Shown: in pieces, positions 1 through 6,954 of the stretch
How the letters are laid out: each line of letters begins with the position of its first letter
Numbering within the stretch: position 1 is the stretch's first letter
From: Alphaproteobacteria bacterium
Lineage (GTDB): Bacteria; Pseudomonadota; Alphaproteobacteria; ATCC43930; CGMCC-115725
Assembly: GCA_028866355.1 (NCBI GenBank)
Contig: JAGWIH010000060.1
Coordinates: 1 to 9,981, forward strand
DNA: 9,981 nucleotides
Direction of reading: 5' to 3'
Made by a program: the position numbers and the translations under genes
Notes under the pieces: model-generated
Seen by the model: the letters and a program-made list of their open reading frames with translations, nothing else
Told to the model about the DNA's origin: nothing
The model's database searches: none

Positions 1-54
1 CGCGAGGTTCTCCTTGCGGAGTTCCTCGTCGATTTCCCGGAAGATGTCGCTCAA
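1..54 (-). CDS. Tetratricopeptide/YfgM-like protein, N-terminal fragment (runs off left edge)
   Basis: The first 18 codons read MSDIFREIDEELRKENLA from a TTG start at 54-52; the rest lies outside the window. This acidic, charged N-terminus resembles the opening of alphaproteobacterial TPR proteins related to YfgM, an inner-membrane protein associated with the SecYEG translocon, in which the opening is followed by a single membrane helix and TPR-like repeats. None of those later parts is visible. The Shine-Dalgarno is poor (only a G-rich stretch upstream). The frame stays open upstream of the TTG without a better start. The gene is divergent from the DUF2794 gene. In many proteobacteria yfgM precedes bamB and der, so those could lie to the left; that is inference. 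The family call rests on 18 residues only. Confidence 0.55.
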   Translation of the reverse strand, partial: MSDIFREIDEELRKENLA

Positions 55-191
55 AACCCGGCCCCGACCCGCGAAAAATGCCCGGTACCATAACGCCTTG
101 CCGGCGTTCCTGCAAACCCCGGACACGACGTTTTCTGGCGCGTATCGACGCGGCAGGGCTGCTGGATTTCGGCCGCGAAATAGGAAAGACT

Positions 192-195
192 GAGG
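192..195 (+). promoter_or_regulatory. Shine-Dalgarno GAGG for the DUF2794 gene
   Basis: GAGG lies 8 bases before the ATG at 204. It decides the start: the upstream ATG at 78 in the same frame and the downstream ATG at 237 have no comparable site. Confidence 0.6.
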
Positions 196-203
196 CATCA
201 GGC

Positions 204-605
204 ATGCACAGCCTTCGCGAACCCCCGCGCGTCTCAATGGCCCCCATCACCCGCCTCAGCAATCACCGTCGGTACCGGCGGGTCTTCTTCAGCCGCACCG
301 AACTCGATCAGTTGCTGCAAATTTATAGCCGCCAGGTGATGCGCGGCGCGTGGCGCGACTATGCGATCGATCAACGCGATGGTATCGCGACCTTCTCAAT
401 CTTCCGGCATAGTCTCGAGAGCCCACTATTTACGATCGTCAAAAGCGCCCCCGATGAATCACGCCACGACGCCTATGCCCTCCTGCAACGGCGCGTGCGA
501 CTTGCCGTCGGCGGCACGCTGCGAGAGGTTCTGGCCGAGCTCGAGCGCGAGATGCGGCGTGGTGGACGCGCGATCGGCGCGCTCGCACTGCTGACGCCAG
601 GCTGA
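204..605 (+). CDS. DUF2794 family protein
   Basis: This 133-residue protein of unknown function matches the DUF2794 pattern, a small cytoplasmic family found in Alphaproteobacteria. The recognisable core is about residues 27-115. It opens with an FFSRTELDQLLQIYSRQV segment, then GAWRDYAIDQRDG, ATFSIFRHS and SPLFTIVK, which is the usual order of conserved blocks. A basic, charged C-terminal helix (LREVLAELEREMRRGGR) follows. There is no signal peptide or membrane segment. The frame stays open back to an ATG at 78, but that would add 42 atypical residues; the ATG at 204 has a good GAGG ribosome site and gives a length close to the family norm. The gene is divergent from the YfgM-like gene and followed 165 bases later by hpnN on the same strand, so the two could share a transcript. 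No function is known. Confidence 0.85.
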   Translation: MHSLREPPRVSMAPITRLSNHRRYRRVFFSRTELDQLLQIYSRQVMRGAWRDYAIDQRDGIATFSIFRHSLESPLFTIVKSAPDESRHDAYALLQRRVRLAVGGTLREVLAELEREMRRGGRAIGALALLTPG

Positions 606-624
606 CGTCAGTCGGCAGAAACAC

Positions 625-653
625 TTGGCAAGCACAGGGATTTTCGCCAAAGT
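625..653 (+). promoter_or_regulatory. Possible sigma-70-like promoter before hpnN
   Basis: TTGGCA at 625-630 matches the -35 consensus at five of six bases. It is followed after 17 bases by CAAAGT at 648-653, a weak -10 with three matches. It sits in the 165-base gap between the DUF2794 gene and hpnN. No hairpin with a T-run follows the DUF2794 stop, so read-through from upstream is equally possible. Confidence 0.25.
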
Positions 654-770
654 AACGCGCCGTTCGGGACGACGCGGGGGCGATCGGAAGAAGGGCGCAT
701 CGTACGTCAGGACGCCGATGTCGCTGCTGAAGTCGCATCGGCCACTGGCCGCTTCAACGAGTACGTTCAC

Positions 771-3347
771 ATGATGGGTCGCGTCATCGCGCGCGTGGTC
801 GAATGGTCGCGCGCGCACGCCCTTATGGTCGTTGCTGCGGCGCTGGCGCTCGCGATTGCCTCCGGATTTTACGCGTCAAGCCGGATTACGGTCGATACCG
901 ACCTCGACAAACTGATCTCGGCAAACCTGCCATGGCGCAAGCTTGCGCAGGAAATGGACAAAGCGTTTCCGCAGAAGGTCGATCTGTTGGTGATCGTGAT
1001 CGACGGCAGGACACCCGATGAGACGGAAGACGCCGCGATTGCGCTGGCCAACAAGCTGCGCAGCGAACCAGCGACATTCCACGACGTCCGCCTGCCCGAT
1101 CTCAACAAATTCTTCCGGCGCAACGGCCTGCTCTTCCTGCCGAAAACGCAGGTGCAGGATTACGCCAACCAAATGATCGCGGCACAACCGTTCCTCGGAT
1201 CGTTGGCGGCGGATCCGAGCCTGCGCGGCGTCTTCGGCATCGTCGACTTGATGGTCCAAGCCGTACAACAGGGTGCCGTCCAACCGCGCGACATTTCTGC
1301 GGCTTTGCACGGCGTTGAACGTGCCGTCGAGAACACCCTTGAAGGAAAATACGCACCCCTGTCTTGGCAAACCATGCTGAGCAACACGGCGCCGGCGCCG
1401 GACGATCTGCGCCGCATCGTGCTGACGCAACCGGCGCTCGATTATAAGTCGCTGACGCCCGGCGCCGACGCGATTGATGCGGTGCGCAGCGCCGCCACCG
1501 AGCTCGGCCTTACACCCGATCGCGGCGTACGGGTCAGGATCACGGGTTCGGTTGCTCTCGATGACGATCAGTTGGCGACGCTCGCCAAGGGCGCCGGATT
1601 TTCGACGGCATTGTCCCTCGGGCTGCTTTGCTTGTGGTTGCTGCTTGCTCTCCGTTCGCTCCGTATCTTCGCCGCCATCGTCATCACGTTGACCGTCGGA
1701 CTTGTGGCAACCACGGCTTTCGCCGTACTCGCGATCGGCCCCTTCAACCCGATCTCGGTCGCATTCGCGGTGTTATTTGTCGGCATATCCGTCGACCTCG
1801 GCATCCAATTCAGCGTGCGGTATCGCGACGAACGTTATCGCGTCGGCGACCTGGCCGAGGCGTTGACGCGCGCCGCCCGCGGCATCGGTCGCCCGATGGC
1901 CGTTGCGGCGCTGTCCGCGGGTGTTGGCTTCTTCGCCTTCGTCCCGACGGATTACAGCGGTGTGTCCGAACTTGGCTGGATCGCCGGCGTCGGCATGCTC
2001 ATCGCTCTTGTGCTCAATCTCACTCTACTTCCGGCGCTGATCGCTCTCATGCGGCCGCGCGGCGAGCCGCGCCCCGTCGGCTTCGCCTGGGCGCGCACGG
2101 CGGATCGCCTACTCGTACGACGCCGCGGCGCGGTGCTGATCGGGGCGGCGATCGTCGCCTTGCTGTGCCTTGTCGCCGTGCGTTACATCCACTTCGATTT
2201 CAATCCGCTGGACTTGCAGAATCAACACTCCGAGTCGGTTGCGACGCTCAACGACCTGATGTCGGATCCAATGAATACACCTTATACGATCGATATCCTG
2301 ACCCCCTCGCCGGCCGCTGCCGCGGCGCTGGCGAAACGGCTCGATGCGCTTCCGGAGGTCGACCAGACGGTCACGATTTCGAGCTTCGTGCCCGACGATC
2401 AGGACGCCAAGCTGGCGATCATCGCCGACGCCAAGACGCTCTTGGCGCCAACCCTATCGCCGTCGACGGTCAAGCCGTCGCCGACCGACCTCGAGATTCT
2501 TGATGCGATGCGCACGACTGACGGCGAATTGAAGGGGATCGCCAGTCATTATGCGGGTGCTGAGCGTGTCGCGTATGTCCTGGACCGGTTACTGGCAAAG
2601 AAATCCAATCCGCTGCCGCTGCTTCGGGCGAATCTGTCCGACGAAATTCCCAATCGTCTGCAAGACGTCCGCCTGGCGCTCGGCGCGCAAAAGATCACGC
2701 TCGACAATATTCCGCCGGCTGTGAAACGCGATTGGGTGACCGCCGACGGGCGTGCGCTGGTTGAGGCTTATCCCAAAGGCGATCCGCGCGACAACACCGT
2801 CCTGCGCCGCTTCGTCAAAGCTGTCCGCGCCATCGCACCCGACGCGACGGGGTCGCCCGTGACGATACAAGAATCAGCGCGCACGGTGACCCGTGCCTTC
2901 GTGACCGCCGGTATTATCGCCATCGCCGCAATCGCACTGCTTCTCTTGGTCGTGTTGCGTCGTATGCGCGACGTCGCGGTCGTGCTGGCGCCGCTGCTAT
3001 TGGCCGGTCTGTTGACATTGGCAACCACCGCCGTGTTCGACTTGCCGCTCAATTACGCGAATATCATCGCACTGCCGCTGTTGCTCGGCATCGGCGTCTC
3101 ATTCGACATTTATTTCGTGATGCGTTGGCGCGCTGGCAACGCTGATCTGCTGCGATCGAGCACGGCACGCGCCATCCTGTTCAGCGCGCTGACCACCGGC
3201 ACCGCGTTCGGTAGTCTGGCCCTGTCGAATCATCCCGGCACCGCGTCGATGGGCGTGCTACTGACGATATCGCTCGGCTATACGTTGCTGTGCACGTTCA
3301 TCGTGCTGCCGGCGCTGCTCGGCCCGCCGCCCGCAATGCCTGACTGA
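771..3347 (+). CDS. hpnN: HpnN, RND/MMPL-family hopanoid transporter
   Basis: This is an 858-residue inner-membrane exporter of the RND superfamily. HpnN in Rhodopseudomonas palustris is needed to move hopanoids to the outer membrane. The duplicated RND layout is visible: a first membrane helix (about 17-34), a large periplasmic loop (35-275), five helices (about 276-425), then helix 7 (453-471), a second loop (472-705) and helices 8-12 (about 708-848). The two halves carry matching motifs in the fourth helix of each block, GISVDLGIQFSVRYR (338-352) and GIGVSFDIYFVMRWR (773-787), with acidic residues where this family has proton-relay positions. The ATG at 771 is the earliest possible start: the frame upstream contains no ATG, GTG or TTG back to the TGA of the DUF2794 gene. 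The adjacent ATG at 774 cannot be excluded. The ribosome site is weak (an ACGAG 9 bases upstream). It ends 9 bases from the convergent hpnJ. The specific HpnN call, rather than a general MMPL exporter, rests on family resemblance plus the adjacent hpnI, hpnJ and hpnM. Confidence 0.87.
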   Translation: MMGRVIARVVEWSRAHALMVVAAALALAIASGFYASSRITVDTDLDKLISANLPWRKLAQEMDKAFPQKVDLLVIVIDGRTPDETEDAAIALANKLRSEPATFHDVRLPDLNKFFRRNGLLFLPKTQVQDYANQMIAAQPFLGSLAADPSLRGVFGIVDLMVQAVQQGAVQPRDISAALHGVERAVENTLEGKYAPLSWQTMLSNTAPAPDDLRRIVLTQPALDYKSLTPGADAIDAVRSAATELGLTPDRGVRVRITGSVALDDDQLATLAKGAGFSTALSLGLLCLWLLLALRSLRIFAAIVITLTVGLVATTAFAVLAIGPFNPISVAFAVLFVGISVDLGIQFSVRYRDERYRVGDLAEALTRAARGIGRPMAVAALSAGVGFFAFVPTDYSGVSELGWIAGVGMLIALVLNLTLLPALIALMRPRGEPRPVGFAWARTADRLLVRRRGAVLIGAAIVALLCLVAVRYIHFDFNPLDLQNQHSESVATLNDLMSDPMNTPYTIDILTPSPAAAAALAKRLDALPEVDQTVTISSFVPDDQDAKLAIIADAKTLLAPTLSPSTVKPSPTDLEILDAMRTTDGELKGIASHYAGAERVAYVLDRLLAKKSNPLPLLRANLSDEIPNRLQDVRLALGAQKITLDNIPPAVKRDWVTADGRALVEAYPKGDPRDNTVLRRFVKAVRAIAPDATGSPVTIQESARTVTRAFVTAGIIAIAAIALLLLVVLRRMRDVAVVLAPLLLAGLLTLATTAVFDLPLNYANIIALPLLLGIGVSFDIYFVMRWRAGNADLLRSSTARAILFSALTTGTAFGSLALSNHPGTASMGVLLTISLGYTLLCTFIVLPALLGPPPAMPD

Positions 3348-3356
3348 TTCCAGCCG

Positions 3357-4784
3357 TTAGTGCGCCAGCTCGCGCTCGCGCAGGAAGTGGAAGAACTCCA
3401 CGCCTTCGCGCAGCCGGCGCACCATCATCTCCGGACTCCGCACCATCTCGCCGACGATCGATGCGATCTTGCCGGCCCGGAAATAGAACCTTTTGTAGAA
3501 CGTCTCGACCGAGTCGAATATCTCCTGGTGCGACAGATGCGGGTATTGGAGCGGCGCGATCTGGATGCCGTGATCGTCGATGAGTTCAGCATGGGCGGCG
3601 TCGAGCCAACCGTTCTCGACCGCCTGCTTGTGCAGGAAGGTGCCCGGATAGGGTGCCGCGAGCGAGACCTGAATGGTGTGCGGGTTGATCTCGGTCGCAA
3701 ACTTGATGGTCTCTTGGATCGTTTCCCGCGTTTCGCCAGGCAGTCCGAGAATGAACGTGCCATGGATGGTGACGCCGACGTCGTGGCAATCCTTTGTGAA
3801 GCGCTTCGCCACGTCGATCAACATACCCTTCTTGATGTTGTGCAGGATCTTCTGATTGCCCGACTCATAGCCGACCAGCAGCAACCGCAATCCGTTGTCC
3901 CTGAGCACCTTGAGCGTTTCGAGTGGCACGTTCGCCTTAGCGTTGCACGACCACGTCACGCCGAGCTTGCCGAGCTCCTTGGCGATTGCCTCGGCGCGCG
4001 GCAGGTTATCGGTGAACGTATCGTCGTCGAAGAAGAACTCGCGCACCTGCGGGAAATAATGCTTGGCGAGGCGGATCTCCTCGACCACGTGATCGACGCT
4101 GCGTACCCGGTATCGGTGTCCGCCCACAGTCTGCGGCCACAGGCAGAACGTGCAGCGCGATTTGCAGCCGCGCCCGGTATAGAGCGAGACGTATGGATGC
4201 TTGAGGTAGCCGATGAAATAATCCTCGATCCGTAGGTCGCGCCTGTAAACTTCGGTGACGAAGGGCAACGCATCCATGTTCTCGAGCGTCGCGCGCTCGG
4301 GATTGTGGACGATGACCCCGGCGTCGTTGCGGTAGCTCAACCCGTCGATACGGTCCCAGGTGCGCCCTTCGGCGACTTCCTTGATTGTGAAATCGAATTC
4401 GTTGCGGCCGACGAAGTCGACCGCCGTCGATGCCTTGAGACTTTCCTCGGGCTCGACCGCGACCTTGGCACCGACGAAGCCGACCTTCAGCCGCGGATTC
4501 TGATCCTTCATCGCCTGCGCGACCTTGACGTCGTTCGCAAAGGACGGCGTCGAGGTGTGCACGACGAGGAGATCGTAGGTCTTGGCCAACGGCAGAACCT
4601 GGTCGAGCGTGATGCCGGCCGGCGGCGCGTCGATCAATCGACTGTCCGGAACAAGCGCGGCCGGCTGGGCAAGCCACGTCGGATACCAGAACGAGCGAAT
4701 CTCACGGCGCGCCTGATAGCGCGAGCCGGCGCCGCCATCGAATCCCTCGAACGAAGGCGGTTGCAGGAACAACGTTTTCATCAT
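3357..4784 (-). CDS. hpnJ: HpnJ, radical SAM hopanoid head-group enzyme
   Basis: This 475-residue protein is a radical S-adenosylmethionine enzyme. In Burkholderia, HpnJ was assigned to the last step of bacteriohopanetetrol cyclitol-ether formation, converting glucosamine-linked hopanoid to the five-membered cyclitol. The N-terminus (MMKTLFLQPPSFEGFDGG) and residues 1-150 resemble a cobalamin-binding-type Rossmann domain. The iron-sulfur motif is C207-x3-C211-x2-C214 (GRGCKSRCTFCLWPQ). It is followed by radical-SAM core elements FFFDDDTF (250-257), VGYESG (near 304-309), ILGLPGET (near 345-352) and YPGT (379-382). The frame opens at 4850, but that start lies inside hpnI and gives an unrelated basic leader. 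The ATG at 4784 overlaps the hpnI stop as ATGA and has GGAG 10 bases upstream; a second ATG at 4781 is possible. It is translationally coupled to hpnI, and hpnK is absent from the expected neighbourhood. Confidence 0.92.
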   Translation of the reverse strand: MMKTLFLQPPSFEGFDGGAGSRYQARREIRSFWYPTWLAQPAALVPDSRLIDAPPAGITLDQVLPLAKTYDLLVVHTSTPSFANDVKVAQAMKDQNPRLKVGFVGAKVAVEPEESLKASTAVDFVGRNEFDFTIKEVAEGRTWDRIDGLSYRNDAGVIVHNPERATLENMDALPFVTEVYRRDLRIEDYFIGYLKHPYVSLYTGRGCKSRCTFCLWPQTVGGHRYRVRSVDHVVEEIRLAKHYFPQVREFFFDDDTFTDNLPRAEAIAKELGKLGVTWSCNAKANVPLETLKVLRDNGLRLLLVGYESGNQKILHNIKKGMLIDVAKRFTKDCHDVGVTIHGTFILGLPGETRETIQETIKFATEINPHTIQVSLAAPYPGTFLHKQAVENGWLDAAHAELIDDHGIQIAPLQYPHLSHQEIFDSVETFYKRFYFRAGKIASIVGEMVRSPEMMVRRLREGVEFFHFLRERELAH

Positions 4785-5935
4785 ACCGAACTGTCTCCGT
4801 CGAGGGTAAGGCGGCCGCCTGTGCCGATCCGGTAGCGCCGGTCGCGCCAAGCCACGTTCCGCGCGAAGAAGCTAGCGATAAACACGGCGAACGACAACCC
4901 ATCGCGCAGTAAAATGAGGTAAATCGGTGTTCGGCCAAGGGCCAAGGCCCGCCCATTGAGCCAAACCGTGCCCAAGCGCGTCAAAATCGCCACGATCAGG
5001 CCATAAAACGACCATGCCGACGGGTGGATCAGGATTGCGAGTACGGCCAGCGCGACCGGGTGAGTGATCACCGATCCGGCGTAACCAGCTGGCGCCACCA
5101 TGCGCACGGTTCGCGACCAGCGCAGTTCGTGAAGGAACAACGCGCCAAGCCCGGGTTCGAAGACGATGTTGTCAATGATCATCGGCGCCAACGCGACACG
5201 GCGGCCTATGTGCCGCACCGCCGCGCCAAGCGCATGATCGTCCGCCAGTTGATCCGCGATCGCGGCGAAGCCGCCAATGGCGTCGAGAGTTGCCCGCGAC
5301 ATCGCCAACGTAGCGCCGAAGGCGCCATCGCCCGCGTCCAGCATTTCGCCGACGGCGGCTTCTGGAAAAAATCCGTGATTGATGTGCAGACAAGCGACAC
5401 GCGACCAGAAATCGCCTCCGGCGGGCACGCCGCGGTAAAGGCAAGTCACCAGACCAACGTCCGGCGTCGAGAGCAGTGGCGCAAGAGTCGCGAGGTAATC
5501 GGGCGTGACGCGCATGTCGCTGTCGGAGATCGCCAGCTGTCCATGCCTCGCGGCCGGAAGCATGTTCATCAGATTGGCGACCTTGCGATTCGGCGCGCGG
5601 GCCGAGCCGCCCGTCACAAGAACCAGATCGAGCGCTGGAAACTCCGCGATCAAGCGGCGAACCACGGGCACCGCAGGATCATCCGCGTCGGCGACGCCGA
5701 AAACGACTTGGAACGGCGCATAAGTCTGTCGGCAAAACGAGCGGAGATTCTCGTATAGGCCGACGTCGGCGCCGCGCAGAGGCTTCAGGATCGTAATCGG
5801 AGTCGCCGCGCCGCTATGGCGCGGTTGGCCCAACAGGATTCGGACCGCGTATGCGGAAAATACCAAGTATAGCAAGCCGGCAACACTCGCCGCCAGGCAC
5901 GCCCACCCCAGAAAAACGAGCCATTCCAATTGCAT
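4781..5935 (-). CDS. hpnI: HpnI, hopanoid glycosyltransferase (GT2, ceramide-glucosyltransferase-like)
   Basis: This 384-residue membrane glycosyltransferase is expected to transfer N-acetylglucosamine to bacteriohopanetetrol at the cytoplasmic face of the inner membrane. An N-terminal helix (about 5-34) precedes the GT2 domain. The domain opens with TILKPLRGADVGLYENL (48-64) and has acidic clusters GVADADDP (80-87), SDSD (137-140, metal binding) and ADD (231-233, likely catalytic base region). The LRWSRT motif (271-276) matches the (Q/R)xxRW signature shared with ceramide glucosyltransferases. C-terminal helices lie at about 291-360 before a basic tail (ARNVAWRDRRYR). The ATG at 5935 has only a weak G-rich site upstream, and no other in-frame start is near. 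It is first in a two-gene unit with hpnJ, overlapping it by four bases, and divergent from mlaA across a 167-base gap. Length and motif order match HpnI; another GT2 of this class is the main alternative. Confidence 0.9.
   Translation of the reverse strand: MQLEWLVFLGWACLAASVAGLLYLVFSAYAVRILLGQPRHSGAATPITILKPLRGADVGLYENLRSFCRQTYAPFQVVFGVADADDPAVPVVRRLIAEFPALDLVLVTGGSARAPNRKVANLMNMLPAARHGQLAISDSDMRVTPDYLATLAPLLSTPDVGLVTCLYRGVPAGGDFWSRVACLHINHGFFPEAAVGEMLDAGDGAFGATLAMSRATLDAIGGFAAIADQLADDHALGAAVRHIGRRVALAPMIIDNIVFEPGLGALFLHELRWSRTVRMVAPAGYAGSVITHPVALAVLAILIHPSAWSFYGLIVAILTRLGTVWLNGRALALGRTPIYLILLRDGLSFAVFIASFFARNVAWRDRRYRIGTGGRLTLDGDSSV
4795..4798 (-). promoter_or_regulatory. Shine-Dalgarno GGAG for hpnJ, inside the hpnI 3' end
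   Basis: GGAG on the minus strand lies 10 bases before the ATG at 4784, within the last codons of hpnI. It supports the ATGA overlap start of hpnJ over the longer frame beginning at 4850. Confidence 0.6.
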
Positions 5936-5995
5936 CCACCCACCACTGCATGCGGCCCCGAAGCGTCAAGGGTTTAGCTATCGACCCCAATAAAA

Positions 5996-6017
5996 AATGC
6001 TGTTGCATTCGCGCGAA
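5996..6017. repeat. Two adjoining short inverted repeats in the hpnI-mlaA divergent region
   Basis: AATGC-tgtt-GCATT (5996-6009) is a 5-base inverted repeat. It overlaps the 10-base palindrome TTCGCGCGAA (6008-6017). Both lie between the divergent hpnI and mlaA starts, where an operator could be. They are short, and one palindrome is CG-rich, so chance is a real alternative. Confidence 0.3.
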
Positions 6018-6021
6018 CCGC

Positions 6022-6027
6022 TGTCAA
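6022..6027 (-). promoter_or_regulatory. Possible -35 element (TTGACA) toward hpnI
   Basis: A perfect TTGACA reads on the minus strand, 87 bases upstream of the hpnI ATG, in the hpnI-mlaA divergent gap. Seventeen bases downstream the hexamer is AACAGC, a poor -10, so only half a promoter is visible. An A-rich stretch (TAAAAAA on the plus strand, 5991-5997) lies just beyond. Confidence 0.25.
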
Positions 6028-6102
6028 CCATGCGGAAACAAACGCCGGTGCAGCATCCGATTCGCTAACGCCGCCACACGAAGGACGAAGCCGGTCTCCA
6101 AC

Positions 6103-6930
6103 TTGCGCAACTCGATCCGAACGATCCGAGCGCTGCTCCTCGCGGGTCTGCTCCTCCCGCTGGTTGCCTGCGCCACGCCGCCCACCGACCCGGCCGCACG
6201 CGCCGAGTTCGAAGCAACGAACGATCCCTTCGAGCCGACCAATCGGGTCATTTTTAAAGCCAACGACTACTTTTACACCTACGTCGTCCGGCCGATCGCA
6301 AAGGCTTATGTCTGGGCCGTTCCGCAATTCGGCCGCGACCGGATTCATGATTTCCTGCAGAATCTGGACGAGCCGGTAATCTGGGCGAATGACATGGTCC
6401 AGGGCGATTGGCACGCGGCCGACGTCACCACGGGTCGGTTCCTGGCGAACAGCACCTTTGGCATCGGCGGCCTCTGGGATATCGCCAGCGATTCGGGGCT
6501 GCAGCAGCAATCGGGCGATTTCGGGCAGACGCTCTACCATTACGGCGTACCGGGTGGTCCTTATCTCGTGTTGCCGCTCTTCGGACCGTCGAACCCGCGC
6601 GATGCCGTCGGCATGGGCGCCGACAGTCTCGCCGATCCGTTCGACTGGCTGGCCACTTATTACGGCCACGGCGGCGCGACTTGGTATCGCTTCGGCGCCG
6701 AGGGTATCGACGAATACACCAACCATATGGATCAGCTCGACGAGATCAAGAAGAACTCGATCGACTATTACGCCGCAATTCGCAGCTTGTGGCGTCAGCA
6801 TCGCGCGAGCGAGCTCCGCCACGGCGCACCAGCACCGTCGCCAATGGGGCTTGAGGGTCTCGACGATGGTTCGACGCCAGCGCAGCCGCAAAGCGCGGCA
6901 CAAACCGCAAGCGGCGACAGCCCCCAATAA
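6103..6930 (+). CDS. mlaA: MlaA/VacJ-family outer-membrane lipoprotein
   Basis: This 275-residue lipoprotein matches MlaA (VacJ), the outer-membrane component of the Mla pathway, which passes lipids from the outer leaflet to periplasmic MlaC. With a TTG start at 6103 it has a 22-residue signal peptide (MRNSIRTIR followed by a Leu-rich core) and a lipobox LVA-C with the acylated cysteine at C23. Family blocks follow: NDPFEPTNR (40-48), RPIAKAY (63-69), NLDEPVIWAND (87-97), GGLWDIASD (122-130), DFGQTLYHYGVPGGPYLVLPLFGPSNPRD (139-167, in two adjoining motifs) and DPFDW (178-182). A 40-residue tail rich in Ala, Pro, Ser and Gln (about 236-275) is longer than needed for the fold. The frame is open back to 5851, but that ATG lies antisense within hpnI and would bury the signal peptide. 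The TTG has only a distant AAGGA (6081-6085, 17 bases away), so the start is good by protein logic and weak by ribosome site. Confidence 0.9.
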   Translation: MRNSIRTIRALLLAGLLLPLVACATPPTDPAARAEFEATNDPFEPTNRVIFKANDYFYTYVVRPIAKAYVWAVPQFGRDRIHDFLQNLDEPVIWANDMVQGDWHAADVTTGRFLANSTFGIGGLWDIASDSGLQQQSGDFGQTLYHYGVPGGPYLVLPLFGPSNPRDAVGMGADSLADPFDWLATYYGHGGATWYRFGAEGIDEYTNHMDQLDEIKKNSIDYYAAIRSLWRQHRASELRHGAPAPSPMGLEGLDDGSTPAQPQSAAQTASGDSPQ

Positions 6931-6934
6931 AGCA

Positions 6935-6954
6935 GCTCAGCTCGCGAGCTGAGC
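6935..6954. terminator. Bidirectional terminator, perfect 20-base palindrome between mlaA and hpnM
   Basis: GCTCAGCTCGCGAGCTGAGC is perfectly self-complementary: an 8-base stem around a CGCG loop, or 10 base pairs fully paired. On the plus strand CACCTTTT follows, starting four bases after the mlaA stop. On the minus strand TGCTTTATT follows. It contains the last codons and the TGA (6939-6937) of hpnM. Placement between two convergent genes and T-rich flanks on both sides make a shared Rho-independent terminator likely, although the T-runs are short. Confidence 0.75.

Noticed and set aside
602..611. The palindrome CTGACGTCAG at the DUF2794 stop, as a terminator or operator.
   Set aside because: It is only 10 bases with no loop and no T-run, so it does not qualify as a terminator; no regulator is recognised.
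606..770. The gap between the DUF2794 stop and hpnN is open in the same frame (55 codons, no stop), as if one TGA split a fused gene.
   Set aside because: In GC-rich DNA an open run of this length is common by chance. The translated gap has no family resemblance, and hpnN begins with a normal N-terminal membrane helix at 771.
1628..2503. A long plus-strand frame overlapping hpnN.
   Set aside because: Its Arg-rich, repetitive composition is typical of an off-frame reading of GC-rich coding DNA, and hpnN motifs run through the same bases.
3360..4235. A long open frame on the plus strand, antisense to hpnJ.
   Set aside because: It is a codon-bias shadow of hpnJ; the protein has no recognisable domain and the opposite strand carries clear radical SAM motifs.
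6030..6068. A tiny ORF (ATG at 6030, TAA at 6066-6068) upstream of mlaA, as a possible leader peptide.
   Set aside because: It has 12 codons, no ribosome site and no run of regulatory codons; nothing distinguishes it from chance.
5851..6102. An 84-codon N-terminal extension of mlaA from the ATG at 5851.
   Set aside because: It would overlap hpnI antisense and place the lipobox about residue 107, which is incompatible with a lipoprotein signal peptide.
5974..6927. A long minus-strand frame opposite mlaA.
   Set aside because: It is a shadow frame without family features; MlaA blocks are unambiguous on the plus strand.
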